Part shown: piece after piece, positions 9,900 through 18,306 of the stretch
Layout of the letters: each line of letters begins with the position of its first letter
How positions within the stretch are numbered: position 1 is the stretch's first letter
Assembly (NCBI GenBank): GCA_963711095.1
Contig: CAVQCX010000010.1
Coordinates: 149,733 to 213,732, forward strand
DNA length: 64,000 nt
Direction of reading: 5' to 3'
Source: CAVQCX01 sp963711095
GTDB lineage: Bacteria; Pseudomonadota; Gammaproteobacteria; Chromatiales; Chromatiaceae
Notes under the pieces: model-generated
What the model saw: the letters and a program-made list of their open reading frames with translations, nothing else
What the model was told of the DNA's origin: nothing
Database searches by the model: none
Position numbers and translations under genes: made by a program

Positions 9900-10982
9900 A
9901 TGGGCCCCCTACGCCAGGCCTGGCGGTTCACGACCCGGGTCCTGCTGCTGGTGCTGGCGGTCTCCGCCGGCGCCGCGCCGCCCGGGGTCGCAGCGGGCAC
10001 TCCGGCCGACGACGGCTACCACCGGGCGCTGTGGGTGGACGGCCGGCACGACAGCTGGTACACGGAATGGTGGTACTTCAACGTCTGCGACGCCGGGAGC
10101 GGGGTGCAGGCGATCTTCAGCTACTTCATCAGCAACCCCACGGATCTGCGGGGGCTGGGACAGGTCCAGATGGTCGCCTCGGCGTACACGCCAGACGGTG
10201 TCGTCAGCGCCATCGATCTCTACCCCCTGAGCGCGTTCGCAGCGAGTGCCGCCCAGGCGGACGTCGCTATAGGCACCAACACCGCACATATTCAGAACGA
10301 TGGCAGCTACCTGATCTCCGGGGCCAGCCGGGACCAGCGCCTTGCGTGGAATCTCGTTTACACGCCCGAGTCCGCGCCCTGGCCCGCTGCCGATCGGTTG
10401 ACTGTCGGGCGCCTTCCCTGGGAGCGGATGTCCTGGCTGGTCGAGATGCCGCGCGCCCGGGTCGTCGGCGAGCTCAGTGTGGATGGCCGCCGCTACGCCA
10501 TCGACGCACCCGGCTACCACGACCACAACTGGGGCGAGTGGATTCCGACCGACGGGCTGTGGAACTGGGCCCAATTCTCCGACGAGCGTCTCGATCTGGA
10601 GGTCGGCGACTTCATCGGCAAGCCGGTCGGTGTAGTCAGCCTGGCCCTCGACGGCGAGCGCAGTGTTTTCGGCCCGGATCAATACCGGCTCAGTCACACG
10701 CGCTGGGCCTGGGACCCGCAGAATCGCCTCTTCTATCCGTCTGAGTCCCGGCTCACTGCCGACAACGGGAGCCTCCGGGTCGAGGTCAGCATGGCGGTCC
10801 TGCAGGACGGGCCGCTGCGGGGCGACCTACCGCTCCCGCTCAAGGATCTCATCATCTATGAGCAGCCCGCCGCCTACCAGGGCCGGGTCTTGGAGCGGCG
10901 GTCCGGCCCGGACGCGCGCTGGCGTGTGAAGGCTTGGATACAGGGGACGGGCTTCAAGGAGTGGACCGCAAAGCACTATTAG
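9900..10982 (+). CDS. Secreted lipocalin-like protein of the CrtC/AttH family
   Basis: This 361-residue protein has an N-terminal signal peptide (TTRVLLLVLAVSAGAAPPG) and the hallmark EWWYFN at residues 56-61, followed by GYHDHNWG near 212. These are features of the AttH/hydroxyneurosporene-synthase-like double lipocalin fold. Family members include carotenoid 1,2-hydratase, but many are uncharacterised, so carotenoid hydration is only a possibility. A strong GGAGGG about ten bases upstream supports the ATG at 9900; ATGs at 9822 and 9882 lack such a site. It lies downstream of the large oxidase and may be cotranscribed. Confidence 0.7.
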   Translation: MGPLRQAWRFTTRVLLLVLAVSAGAAPPGVAAGTPADDGYHRALWVDGRHDSWYTEWWYFNVCDAGSGVQAIFSYFISNPTDLRGLGQVQMVASAYTPDGVVSAIDLYPLSAFAASAAQADVAIGTNTAHIQNDGSYLISGASRDQRLAWNLVYTPESAPWPAADRLTVGRLPWERMSWLVEMPRARVVGELSVDGRRYAIDAPGYHDHNWGEWIPTDGLWNWAQFSDERLDLEVGDFIGKPVGVVSLALDGERSVFGPDQYRLSHTRWAWDPQNRLFYPSESRLTADNGSLRVEVSMAVLQDGPLRGDLPLPLKDLIIYEQPAAYQGRVLERRSGPDARWRVKAWIQGTGFKEWTAKHY

Positions 10983-11013
10983 CGCGCCTGCGGCGCGCCG
11001 ATGCCAGCGGTCA

Positions 11014-11655
11014 TCACCCGGGGGCCGAGCGGCGGGCCGGCCCTAGCGTCCCCCCGGAAACGCGTATCTCGACGGGGATCGGCTGAGCCGGCTCGGCGGT
11101 GGCGCGCAGCTGGGCGACGCTGACGCTGAAGCTGGGCGGCGCGGCCAGGCTCCACTTGCTGCAGCCGTAGAAGTCCAGCTCCTCCGGCACTGAAGGGAAG
11201 CGCCCGCAGTTGAAATAGCGCCAGTAGAAGCTGCCGTAGCCTTGGCAGTGGCCGTTCTCGCTGCTCAGCATGGGGCAGGCGTGGCCCAGGGGCTTGCAGC
11301 AGTTGGCGCAGTCGCCGCACGAGCGCCCGTGCGGCCAGTCGCTGCGGCGGGTAGCCAGGGCCGGGTCCGGGGCGCAGCGTGGCTCGGCGGTCAGCGGGAC
11401 GGCGAACATGAACGCCTTGCCGGTGCTCAGCATGGCGTAGAACAGCTTCAGACCATGCGGCAGCAGGCCCAGTCCCGGTTTCAGATGTCTCCAGAAACGC
11501 CAGTCACCCAAGAAGCACCAGGTCATCAGCGGCGCGGTGACAAAGCCGCCAACCAGGGTCAGGACCGAAAGCACCATATACGCGATGAAGAGGATGCGGG
11601 CGACGGCCCAGCGCAGTCGCTGGGCGGCTGTGGGTGGAAGGCTCGCTTGTGGCAT
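11014..11655 (-). CDS. Membrane-anchored cysteine-cluster protein, function unknown
   Basis: This 213-residue protein has one clear membrane segment (about residues 20-48) and a cysteine-rich domain at 94-165. Nine cysteines fall in the order Cys94, 113, 116, 119, 120, 127, 137, 150 and 165, including CGDCANCC. The CxxCxxCC spacing recalls YkgJ-type cluster proteins that bind Zn or Fe-S. Its gene is divergent from dsbB, 164 bp away, which suggests a link to redox or disulfide chemistry in the envelope (inference). I do not recognise a characterised homologue. Confidence 0.7.
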   Translation of the reverse strand: MPQASLPPTAAQRLRWAVARILFIAYMVLSVLTLVGGFVTAPLMTWCFLGDWRFWRHLKPGLGLLPHGLKLFYAMLSTGKAFMFAVPLTAEPRCAPDPALATRRSDWPHGRSCGDCANCCKPLGHACPMLSSENGHCQGYGSFYWRYFNCGRFPSVPEELDFYGCSKWSLAAPPSFSVSVAQLRATAEPAQPIPVEIRVSGGTLGPARRSAPG

Positions 11656-11819
11656 GAACGATTCCTGTCGGAGGCTCTATACTGCGCTCGTTTCCGAGGT
11701 TGCGTGCGGGTACGCCTAGGATACAGGAGCAGCCGCCATATGGTCAGCCAAATGCGACGCGGGGGGAAGTCCACCGGCTCCCGCGGCGAAGGTTTCGTCG
11801 ATCCGAGGTCAACAGCCAG

Positions 11820-12332
11820 ATGATTACGTCACGATCTGCATGGGGGGCATTCGCGGCCTCGGCCCTGGGCTTGGAGGGTGCCGCGGCGTATTTCCAATAT
11901 GGCCTGCATCTCGAGCCCTGTGTCCTGTGCATCTACCAGCGCACGGCCGTTCTTGGCCTGCTCATCGCCGCTCTGATCGGCCTGATCGCCCTGGCTCGGC
12001 GCTGGCTGCGTGCATTGGCCTACGCGCTCTGGGGCGTCAGTGCCGGCTGGGGCCTGTCTCTGGCGGCGAAGCAGGCCGGCATCCAGCTCGGGGTGATCAA
12101 GCCGGCGCTCGGCTGCAGCTTCGACGCGGACTTTCCGAGCTGGGCCAAGCTCGACCAGTGGCTGCCCTGGATGTTTCGCCCGACCGGGTACTGCGACGAG
12201 ATCCAGTGGCAGTTTCTGGGCCTGAGCATGTCTCAGTGGATGGTCGGCATCTTCGTGGCCTACCTGATTGCGCTGGCCATGGTGCTCCTGGCCGAGATCC
12301 GCTCATCGGCGCGCGGCGTCAGCAGGCTATGA
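11820..12332 (+). CDS. dsbB: Disulfide bond formation protein B (DsbB)
   Basis: This 170-residue inner-membrane protein should reoxidise DsbA with ubiquinone. Four membrane segments are visible. The first periplasmic CxxC is EPCVLCIYQR (residues 34-37) and the second cysteine pair is in GCSFDAD and GYCDEI. The start at ATG 11820 gives the short family N-terminus (MITSRSAWGAFAAS); the frame is open further upstream but the added residues are not membrane-like. dsbA is not adjacent. Confidence 0.92.
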   Translation: MITSRSAWGAFAASALGLEGAAAYFQYGLHLEPCVLCIYQRTAVLGLLIAALIGLIALARRWLRALAYALWGVSAGWGLSLAAKQAGIQLGVIKPALGCSFDADFPSWAKLDQWLPWMFRPTGYCDEIQWQFLGLSMSQWMVGIFVAYLIALAMVLLAEIRSSARGVSRL

Positions 12333-12385
12333 GCGCGGGCCCGCCCCGGCCGAGCCGGCCTCCCTGTATCCCGAGGGTGTAGACC

Positions 12386-12769
12386 ATGCGAATCCTTCAT
12401 ACCATGCTGCGCGTGGGCGACCTCGAGCGCTCCATCCACTTCTACACCGAGGTCCTGGGCATGAGGCTGCTGCGCCGCAAGGACTACCCCGAGGGCAATT
12501 TTACGCTGGCCTTTCTCGGTTATGGCGCGGAGTCAGAGCAGGCCGCGATAGAGCTCACGTATAACTGGGGCGTGGAGCAGTACGATCTGGGCACCGGTTA
12601 CGGCCACCTCGCTCTGGAGGTGGACGATGTCTATCGGGCCGCCGAGGAGATCAAGCGTCGCGGTGGCAAGGTGGTCCGTGAGGCGGGGCCGATGAACGCC
12701 GGCACGACGATCATCGCCTTGGTGCAGGATCCGGACGGCTATCCCGTTGAGCTCATCGGGGCCCGCTGA
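12386..12769 (+). CDS. gloA: Lactoylglutathione lyase (glyoxalase I)
   Basis: This 127-residue enzyme converts the methylglyoxal-glutathione hemithioacetal to S-lactoylglutathione. The four metal ligands of the nickel-type enzyme sit at the same numbers as in E. coli: His5, Glu56, His74 and Glu122. Length and the MRILHTMLRVGDLERS start match the bacterial family. It follows dsbB by 53 bp on the same strand and is probably independent in function. Confidence 0.96.
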   Translation: MRILHTMLRVGDLERSIHFYTEVLGMRLLRRKDYPEGNFTLAFLGYGAESEQAAIELTYNWGVEQYDLGTGYGHLALEVDDVYRAAEEIKRRGGKVVREAGPMNAGTTIIALVQDPDGYPVELIGAR

Positions 12770-13003
12770 GCGCCCCTGGCGGACCCGAGCTCGGGGGCGA
12801 GGGCGCGAAACGGGGCCGGCCCCCGACCGGCGCGGCGGCGGCGCCGCTCGACTGTGTCTCGGAGCACGCCGGCGCCTTGGGTCATAGAGTGCTTTGGTCG
12901 ATCGGGGTGCGCCGCCTGCGCCACGGGGCGACGGATTGCCGAGCCGCCCGGGCTCGCGCCATGGCGCGACCTCATCCCCCGCAGGGTCTAACAGGAGCCG
13001 TCG

Positions 13004-13222
13004 ATGAAAAAGGGCCCCGGCTTGTTGCTGTTGATTGTCGCTGCAGTGATCGCATGGCAGCTATGGCGGTGCAGCCCCGATCGACCGACGACCTATGGCT
13101 CCCCCGCAGCGCCAGGGGCTGCGGGGGAGAGCAGCTCGGCGCCGCCGCCCACGCCCGAGGAGGAGGCGGCGCGGCGGGCGCGCATCGAAAGTGCGCTCCG
13201 CGGGGGCGCGGGACGGCTCTGA
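13004..13222 (+). CDS. Small membrane-anchored or secreted protein, unknown
   Basis: This 72-residue protein opens with MKKGPGLLLLIVAAVIAWQLW, a hydrophobic N-terminal helix with a lysine pair, followed by a Pro/Ala/Glu-rich tail. An AGGAG sits about eight bases before the ATG, which supports real translation. There is no recognised domain. A cysteine follows the helix (WRCSPD), but the preceding residues do not make a good lipobox. Confidence 0.5.
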   Translation: MKKGPGLLLLIVAAVIAWQLWRCSPDRPTTYGSPAAPGAAGESSSAPPPTPEEEAARRARIESALRGGAGRL

Positions 13223-13485
13223 CCAGGCATGCCCCTTGCCAGCCGGGCGGCGGTCCCCATTCCTGGGCCGCACGGTTGGGGGTGCCCCCCCATCCGTGTT
13301 ACTCTGGCGGTTATTTTGTATCAGATGCGTCCCGAGACGAGTCATTCCGGGGCGCTTCAGGCTCGCCTGGGCTCTTCAGGCCCGGAGGTCAGGGGCGCAG
13401 CAGCCGAGCCAAGCCGCTTTCGACAGACCGGCGCCCGAGCCGGCGCATTTCGAGCAGTCACGACCACCACGGAGACATCGCGGGT

Positions 13486-13779
13486 ATGCAAGCCACACAG
13501 CTCAAGATCCTGGATATTGCCGAGAGTACTGTCGCAGAGCCGAGCAGCACCGGGTTGCGCTACCAGGTCGCGTCCGTGGACAAGACGGCGGGGCCGGCCG
13601 GCTCGGACGGCGACGACTGGTACTGCTACGTGCTCAAAGGCGGACGCTCCCCGATCAGGGGCTGGCGACGGGGCACCCTCCATGAGGTCCAGGCCTACGC
13701 TGGACGCTGCGCTGATGAGCTCAACGAGCGCTCCAGCGGCAAGCGGCGCTCGCCCTGGGCGCCCCAGCGGTCGAAATAG
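13486..13779 (+). CDS. Conserved-looking small hypothetical protein
   Basis: A 97-residue protein beginning MQATQLKILDIAEST. It has GDDWYCYVLKGGRSPIRGWRRG near the middle, a compact mixed sequence with basic patches unlike a chance frame. The frame is open far upstream, but the start here is preceded by GGAG and the upstream part is low-complexity translation. I do not recognise the family. It is followed by a strong hairpin at 13873-13906. Confidence 0.5.
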   Translation: MQATQLKILDIAESTVAEPSSTGLRYQVASVDKTAGPAGSDGDDWYCYVLKGGRSPIRGWRRGTLHEVQAYAGRCADELNERSSGKRRSPWAPQRSK

Positions 13780-13872
13780 CGCGCCCGCCGCCTGATCGGT
13801 CGAGCGTTTGCAACGCTCCATCCCCGAAGCTGTACCCCGACACCTGAGGCGCCTCGCTGGGGGCGCAACAAA

Positions 13873-13906
13873 AAAGGCCGGGCCGAATCGTTTCGGCCCG
13901 GCCTTT
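13873..13906 (-). terminator. Strong rho-independent terminator hairpin
   Basis: A 15-bp perfect stem (AAAGGCCGGGCCGAA and its complement) surrounds a 4-base loop. On the minus strand the stem runs into a T-rich tail (TTTTTTGTTGC), so it should terminate the sulfur-globule gene that ends at 13951. The plus-strand side also has TTT and may serve the gene ending at 13779. Confidence 0.75.
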
Positions 13907-13950
13907 CCCTGCCATCGAATCACGTCCGGACGCTGCCGGACGCGCTCTGT

Positions 13951-14349
13951 TTACTTGGTGGCAGGGGCCGCAGGGGCCGCGGGAGCAGCGGGCGCGGCGT
14001 AAGCGCCCGGATAACCGCCGTAGGCGCCCGGATAACCGCCGTAGGCGCCCGGATAACCGCCGTAGGCGCCCGGGTAGCCGCCGTAGGGGCCGCCCCAGCC
14101 GCCGTACGGATAGCCGCCGTAGCCGTAGCCGTAGCCCCGGCCATAGCCGCGCCCGTAGCCGGAGCCGGAGCCGTGGCCGCTCATCGACATGTCGAAGTCG
14201 CCGCTGCCCCAGCCGTCGCCCATCCAGTCGTCACCGTAGCCCCCACCATTGTTCCAGGGGCCACCGCCCCACCAGGCGTTGGCGTTGAAGGACACGCCGG
14301 CGAGGCCGACCAGTGCCGCAAGACCTGCGGTTTTGATCATTTTGGTCAT
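13951..14349 (-). CDS. Sulfur globule envelope protein precursor (Gly/Tyr/Pro-rich)
   Basis: A 132-residue precursor with a signal peptide (MTKMIKTAGLAALVGLAG...NANA, cleaved near residue 25). The mature protein is rich in Gly, Tyr and Trp, with repeated GYGRGYG and four GGYPGAY units, then an APAAPAAP tail. Composition, size and signal resemble the structural proteins coating periplasmic sulfur globules in purple sulfur bacteria. The ATG at 14349 has AGGAAGGGTAAT upstream. A different glycine-rich secreted protein cannot be excluded. A strong terminator follows at 13873-13906. Confidence 0.72.
   Translation of the reverse strand: MTKMIKTAGLAALVGLAGVSFNANAWWGGGPWNNGGGYGDDWMGDGWGSGDFDMSMSGHGSGSGYGRGYGRGYGYGYGGYPYGGWGGPYGGYPGAYGGYPGAYGGYPGAYGGYPGAYAAPAAPAAPAAPATK
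14003..14086 (-). repeat. Four 21-bp in-frame tandem repeats inside the sulfur globule gene
   Basis: The plus strand reads GCGCCCGGATAACCGCCGTA plus G, repeated four times with two substitutions in the last unit. Each unit codes for GGYPGAY on the minus strand, so copy-number change would alter protein length by seven residues without a frameshift. Confidence 0.85.
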
Positions 14350-14765
14350 ATTACCCTTCCTGTTGCTATAGAGGTCGAATTGACAAGATTCCGCGAACAG
14401 AATCTCCCGGCGGGAGACGCTGGCTGCCCGCTCTCCAGCTGGCGAAGAGAGGACTATCCGGGACGAGCCGCGCGTCACGTGTCTCACGGCGACCCCAGGG
14501 GGGGGCCAGGCATCCATGGGCACGCAGGTACGGGCCGAGGGCCCCAGCTAATACGGCTCATCACGTCTGCTTAGCGCAAATCCGGCTTTCCGCCGGGAGG
14601 CCGAGTCGAGCGCCGACCCCGGACGGCCTCGCGAGTATATCGGACTAATGAGCTGGCAACACAGGTTTTTCTGGGCCGGGGCAGGCCGCCGTGCGTCGAG
14701 GACGATTGGCCGGGGCTGGCTCCCCTGGGGGTGCCCGCAATCGGCCCGCCGCTTGGCGCGATGGA
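14350..14765. other. Intergenic region upstream of the sulfur globule gene
   Basis: The 416 bp between the sulfur-globule and TusE genes hold no convincing reading frame. The strongest landmark is the ribosome binding site next to 14349. I could not fix a good promoter. Confidence 0.4.
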
Positions 14766-15065
14766 TCAGACGCACCCGGTCGGCTTGGGCAGGCCGCCAT
14801 ACTTGGTGATAGGCTTCATCGGCCCGGTCTTCCAGATCTTGAAGAGCAGTTTCTGGTCCTCGCCCAGATACTTGGCGAACTTGCGAATCGGCGGTACCAC
14901 CGACTCCTCATCGTAGTACTCCCGGGCCTTGACGATCTGGCCCCACATGGCGTCGTCGATCGCCACGCCGTCGGCCTCCGCCATGGCGCGCCCGATCTCG
15001 GGCGTCCAATCGCCCATGTTGACCAGGTAACCGTCTCCGTCTCTGTCTGGTATCTGCACGCTCAT
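14766..15065 (-). CDS. tusE: TusE/DsrC-family sulfur-relay protein
   Basis: This 99-residue protein ends in GLPKPTGCV, the flexible C-terminal arm of the DsrC/TusE/DsvC family with the conserved penultimate cysteine (Cys98). True DsrC has a second cysteine about eleven residues earlier; here that position is Thr87, so the protein is of the TusE or DsrC-like single-cysteine type. It could transfer persulfide sulfur for tRNA thiolation or serve sulfur oxidation. No tusBCD or dsr genes are next to it, though the sulfur globule gene is the neighbour. The ATG at 15065 is preferred to a GTG two codons upstream. Confidence 0.82.
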   Translation of the reverse strand: MSVQIPDRDGDGYLVNMGDWTPEIGRAMAEADGVAIDDAMWGQIVKAREYYDEESVVPPIRKFAKYLGEDQKLLFKIWKTGPMKPITKYGGLPKPTGCV

Positions 15066-15182
15066 CACCACACTCCCACAAAACCAAGTTGAAGAATAAG
15101 GTATTGATCCAAGCAGAATTAGGCCGACCGACGGGATTTAAACCATCAGGATTACGAGGATACGCCGGGATTGGCGGACCGC

Positions 15183-15920
15183 TCAGCGCAGCCAGCCGCC
15201 CACCACCTGAACCGGCGCGGGTGTGCCTGCCGATTGGACCCAGGCAACCACCGCGCCACGCGCTGGCTCCGGCCGGACTCGGGGCAAGGCGAGGGTCCAC
15301 TCGGGCGCGTCCCCTGCCCGTGCCTGGGGGGCGCCTGCCCAGCCGAGCACCACAAAGTCTTCGGCCAGGGAGCGCCCGCGGTTTTCGCCGGCGCGGACCG
15401 CGGTGTGAATGCCGCTGCCGAGCAGTGCCAGGTGCGCCTGCCAGGGCCCGGCTCCGGCGCCCCTTCCCGGCACAAATCGAACCCGAGCCTCGGACCCGTT
15501 CAGCTCAATACGGAGCTTACCGGGCACGCCTGTAGCGATCGGGAGCGCGGCGCCCTGCCGCCAGTCGAGCCACTCCTTCCCCGCCACCAGAACCCCGGGC
15601 GTGTAAACGACCCGCAGCGCGCCGGCGCGTCGGTAGTCCTCCTGCCGGGCGTCGAATCGGCGCGAAGAGAAGACATCCTGCCAGCCCAAATCGTTCCAAT
15701 AGGCCACGTGCCAGGCCATGGGAGCGAAGTCGCGCCAGAGCCCCGGATCGGCGACGAGCCCGCTTAGCCACCGCTCGGCGGGGGGGCAGCTGCTGCAACC
15801 TTCGGAGGTAAACAACTCCACCGAGCTGACCGCTTGCGGGCCGCTCTCGAGCACCACCGGCTCGGCCTGCGCTATGCAGACCCAGAGTCCCAGCAAGCAC
15901 CCCAGCATAGCAGGTCTCAT
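15183..15920 (-). CDS. DUF1223 thioredoxin-like secreted protein
   Basis: This 245-residue protein has a signal peptide (MRPAMLGCLLGLWVCIAQA) and, soon after, VELFTSEGCSSCPPAE with a CSSC redox motif, the mark of the DUF1223 thioredoxin-fold family. VVYTPGVLV farther on is the cis-Pro-like segment. It is probably a periplasmic redox protein with an unknown partner. It is transcribed in the same direction as tusE, 117 bp upstream of its start. Confidence 0.82.
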   Translation of the reverse strand: MRPAMLGCLLGLWVCIAQAEPVVLESGPQAVSSVELFTSEGCSSCPPAERWLSGLVADPGLWRDFAPMAWHVAYWNDLGWQDVFSSRRFDARQEDYRRAGALRVVYTPGVLVAGKEWLDWRQGAALPIATGVPGKLRIELNGSEARVRFVPGRGAGAGPWQAHLALLGSGIHTAVRAGENRGRSLAEDFVVLGWAGAPQARAGDAPEWTLALPRVRPEPARGAVVAWVQSAGTPAPVQVVGGWLR

Positions 15921-16190
15921 ATCCAGATCTCCAAGCGGTTGAGGAGCAAGGCGGTTGCCAGTATCCTGACCGGATCGCGCCGCGCTATCTTTCAGGGTCG
16001 GACCTCCGGGCGCGCCGGTCTGGTCAGCGCCCGATCTGCTGAGGTAAGCTCTCGCTCAGCACTGGGGGCGGCCGCAGGGGCCGCTCGGGGGGCCCGACCC
16101 GGCCCGATCGCTCGGGGGCTTGCAGGGGTGGAATGGAAGAAACGGGGTATTCAGCTCAAGTCACTGAGACCGGACGATCCGGGGCATCTC

Positions 16191-16397
16191 ATGTTGTGCG
16201 AGGAGGTAGTCCGATTGTCTTCGTTGGGCGATGAGCCGTTCCTCGATGCTTTGGAAGACGAGCCGATCGAGGAGGATCCGCCCCTCGACCTGCCCGAGCT
16301 GATCCGGAAAGAGCTCGAAGCGGCCCTCCGGCTACTCGACGACGCGATCGCGAGTGCGGGATCGGACGCCACGCACGAGACCGACGGGCAGCCCTGA
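16191..16397 (+). CDS. Possible small acidic protein, unknown
   Basis: A 68-codon frame rich in Asp, Glu and Leu (LPELIRKELEAALRLLDDAI) that predicts one amphipathic helix. A GTG at 16128 would extend it by 21 residues. Neither start has a clear ribosome binding site, so only the ordered composition speaks for it. Confidence 0.3.
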   Translation: MLCEEVVRLSSLGDEPFLDALEDEPIEEDPPLDLPELIRKELEAALRLLDDAIASAGSDATHETDGQP

Positions 16398-16648
16398 TCT
16401 CGGCGTCGCTCGTAGCCGATGGCGAGGCCGAGGATCACGCCTGAGATGGCGTGCTCGACGGTAGCTTCAGCCCCCGGGCCGGGCGCAATGTCCGAGGCGG
16501 GCGCGGTAGCGGGCGCTCCGCGAGTGCCAGGCTGTCGGCAGGCTACCTGCCCAATCTCATCTCCGTCTCAAGATGTCACGCCAGCATGCACGCGCTCCGG
16601 CTGCCGGTGCCCTGGGGCTTGTCGGGGGTGACGCTGTTTGTGTCGACG

Positions 16649-16674
16649 GGCCCGAGGGGTGCGCCCCTCGGGCC
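16649..16674. terminator. GC-rich hairpin downstream of the cytochrome c' gene
   Basis: An 11-bp perfect stem, GGCCCGAGGGG-TGCG-CCCCTCGGGCC, lies 32 bp past the cytochrome c' stop. No T tract follows on either strand, so it may terminate weakly or stabilise the 3' end. The rest of 16398-16705 shows no gene. Confidence 0.45.
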
Positions 16675-16705
16675 TTGCGCGGCGACTTAGCGGCTGCCTC
16701 CGCAC

Positions 16706-17191
16706 TCAGTGCTCGTGCTCCTCGCGGAAATGCTTATGGCAGCCCTTGCAGGCATCGCCCACCGCCTTGAAGCCCTTGTCGATCGCTCCCCGGTCGCCCT
16801 GCTCCACGGCGGCCAGGTAGGCATCCACGCTGTCGTGCAGTTTGCCCGCAGCCGCTTTGAAGTCGTCGGGCTTGGACCAGACCTCCGCCTTGGCCTCGGT
16901 CTCCCCGAAATCCGTCCCTGTAGGGAAGAGCGCCGGGATGTCCCGGGAGAGCGACTGCAGGGCCTGGGCCAGCGTCTTGAGATCGGGGCCGAAGCCCAGC
17001 CCGTCTCGGATCTGTCCGACGCTGGCGCCGGCCAGCCCGGCCATCGCCTTCATCAGGTTCTGCCGGTATTTGATCGCCGGCTCGATCTGGTCGATCCCCA
17101 GATCGGCCGCGGAGGCGCTGGTCAGCGCCCCGGCGCCGATCAGCATCAGGGTGGTCAAGGCGTAAAGTCCGGGTCGGTTCGTGGGGGTCAT
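16706..17191 (-). CDS. Cytochrome c'
   Basis: This 161-residue precursor has a signal peptide ending near SASA (residue 28). The C-terminal haem site is CKGCH, with Cys148, Cys151 and His152, as in four-helix-bundle cytochromes c'. The mature size of about 133 residues matches the family. These periplasmic haem proteins bind NO and are common in purple bacteria. The ATG at 17191 gives the proper signal peptide; upstream codons are non-conserved. The gene is divergent from the glycosyltransferase at 17335. Confidence 0.9.
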   Translation of the reverse strand: MTPTNRPGLYALTTLMLIGAGALTSASAADLGIDQIEPAIKYRQNLMKAMAGLAGASVGQIRDGLGFGPDLKTLAQALQSLSRDIPALFPTGTDFGETEAKAEVWSKPDDFKAAAGKLHDSVDAYLAAVEQGDRGAIDKGFKAVGDACKGCHKHFREEHEH

Positions 17192-17334
17192 GACGGACGA
17201 TCCTCCGATTGGCACGCGGTTGTGGAGCCGCCCATTCAAAATAGAGGGCCGGTCGCGGGGCATCAAGGCGATCTGCCGGCGACGCCGACGCAGGATTCCG
17301 GTAGATTACGCCCACTCTCGCCCCGGAATCGGTC

Positions 17335-18297
17335 ATGACCGCCGCCCACAAGGACCCAGAGTCGCTGGACATCCTGATCGGTGTGGTGACCTTCCGCCGC
17401 CCGATCATGCTGGCGATGCTGCTGGACAGCCTTGCTAGCCAGTCGCTGGTCGGAAAGGGACCGTCCATCGAGCTCTGCGTGGTCGACAATGATGCCGAGC
17501 GCAGCGCTGCCGTCGTGGTCGACGCCAAGACACCCGGCCTGCCATTTTCTGTGACCTACCTCTGCGAGCCCAGGCGCGGCATCCCCTTCGCACGCAACCG
17601 CGTCCTGGAGCACGGACTCGAGCGACAGGCGCTTTGGATCGCGTTCATAGACGATGATGAGACAGCGGCTGAGGATTGGCTGGAGTCGCTCCACCGGATA
17701 GCCCGGGAGGCCGGTGCCGATGCGCTCCAGGGGCCGGTACGCTATGTCGCCCAGGCGGGCACCCCGCGCTGGCTGACCGAGGATCTGGATGCGCGCAGTT
17801 GCCGAATGACCCGCAGGCGCGAGGCCTCGCCCAAAGCCAAGCTGTCCACGCGCAACCTGCTGATGTCCACACGTCTGGCGTCCGAGCTCGGACTGCGCTT
17901 CGACGAGAGCTTCGCCCTGAGCGGCGGCAGCGATATCGACTTCTTCTACCGGGCGCACCTGCTCGGGGCGAAGAATCTCTGGACCAATCGCGCGCTGGTC
18001 ACCGAGATGATTCCCGCGGCGCGCCTCTCGCTGGGCTTTCAGCTGCAACGGGCATTCCGCTCTGCCGCCGGCACCACCCACTCGAGGTGCCGGATCCACG
18101 GACTGGCTCCGACCCTGGCGCGTACCGTCCCGAAGGTCCTGGGGCGTGTGATCGCGGGACTTGCCCTGGTGCCGCTGACGCCATTGAGTCGGCGCCTCGG
18201 GCTCAAGGGGCTGCGCTCCCTGGCGTCCGCGGTAGGCCATGTCGCGGGGCTGGCGGGGCGTACCGGCGAGCAGTACAGCCGCATCCAGGGGTTCTGA
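17335..18297 (+). CDS. Glycosyltransferase, family 2 (GT-A fold)
   Basis: This 320-residue protein starts with ILIGVVTFRRPIMLAMLLDS, the nucleotide-sugar strand of GT2 enzymes. It has VVDND near 50, FIDDDE near 104 (the metal-binding DxD) and GGSDIDFFYR near 200 (acceptor-site acidic pair). The C-terminus contains a basic hydrophobic stretch that may touch the membrane. It is predicted to add a sugar to a surface glycan or lipid; donor and acceptor are unknown. Its 3' end is ten bases from that of the next, convergent glycosyltransferase gene. Confidence 0.85.
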   Translation: MTAAHKDPESLDILIGVVTFRRPIMLAMLLDSLASQSLVGKGPSIELCVVDNDAERSAAVVVDAKTPGLPFSVTYLCEPRRGIPFARNRVLEHGLERQALWIAFIDDDETAAEDWLESLHRIAREAGADALQGPVRYVAQAGTPRWLTEDLDARSCRMTRRREASPKAKLSTRNLLMSTRLASELGLRFDESFALSGGSDIDFFYRAHLLGAKNLWTNRALVTEMIPAARLSLGFQLQRAFRSAAGTTHSRCRIHGLAPTLARTVPKVLGRVIAGLALVPLTPLSRRLGLKGLRSLASAVGHVAGLAGRTGEQYSRIQGF

Positions 18298-18306
18298 TCC
18301 AGATGC

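Noticed and set aside
14003..14086. CRISPR-like or MITE repeat in the sulfur globule gene
   Set aside because: The 21-bp units are contiguous, in frame, and code for a plausible protein repeat.
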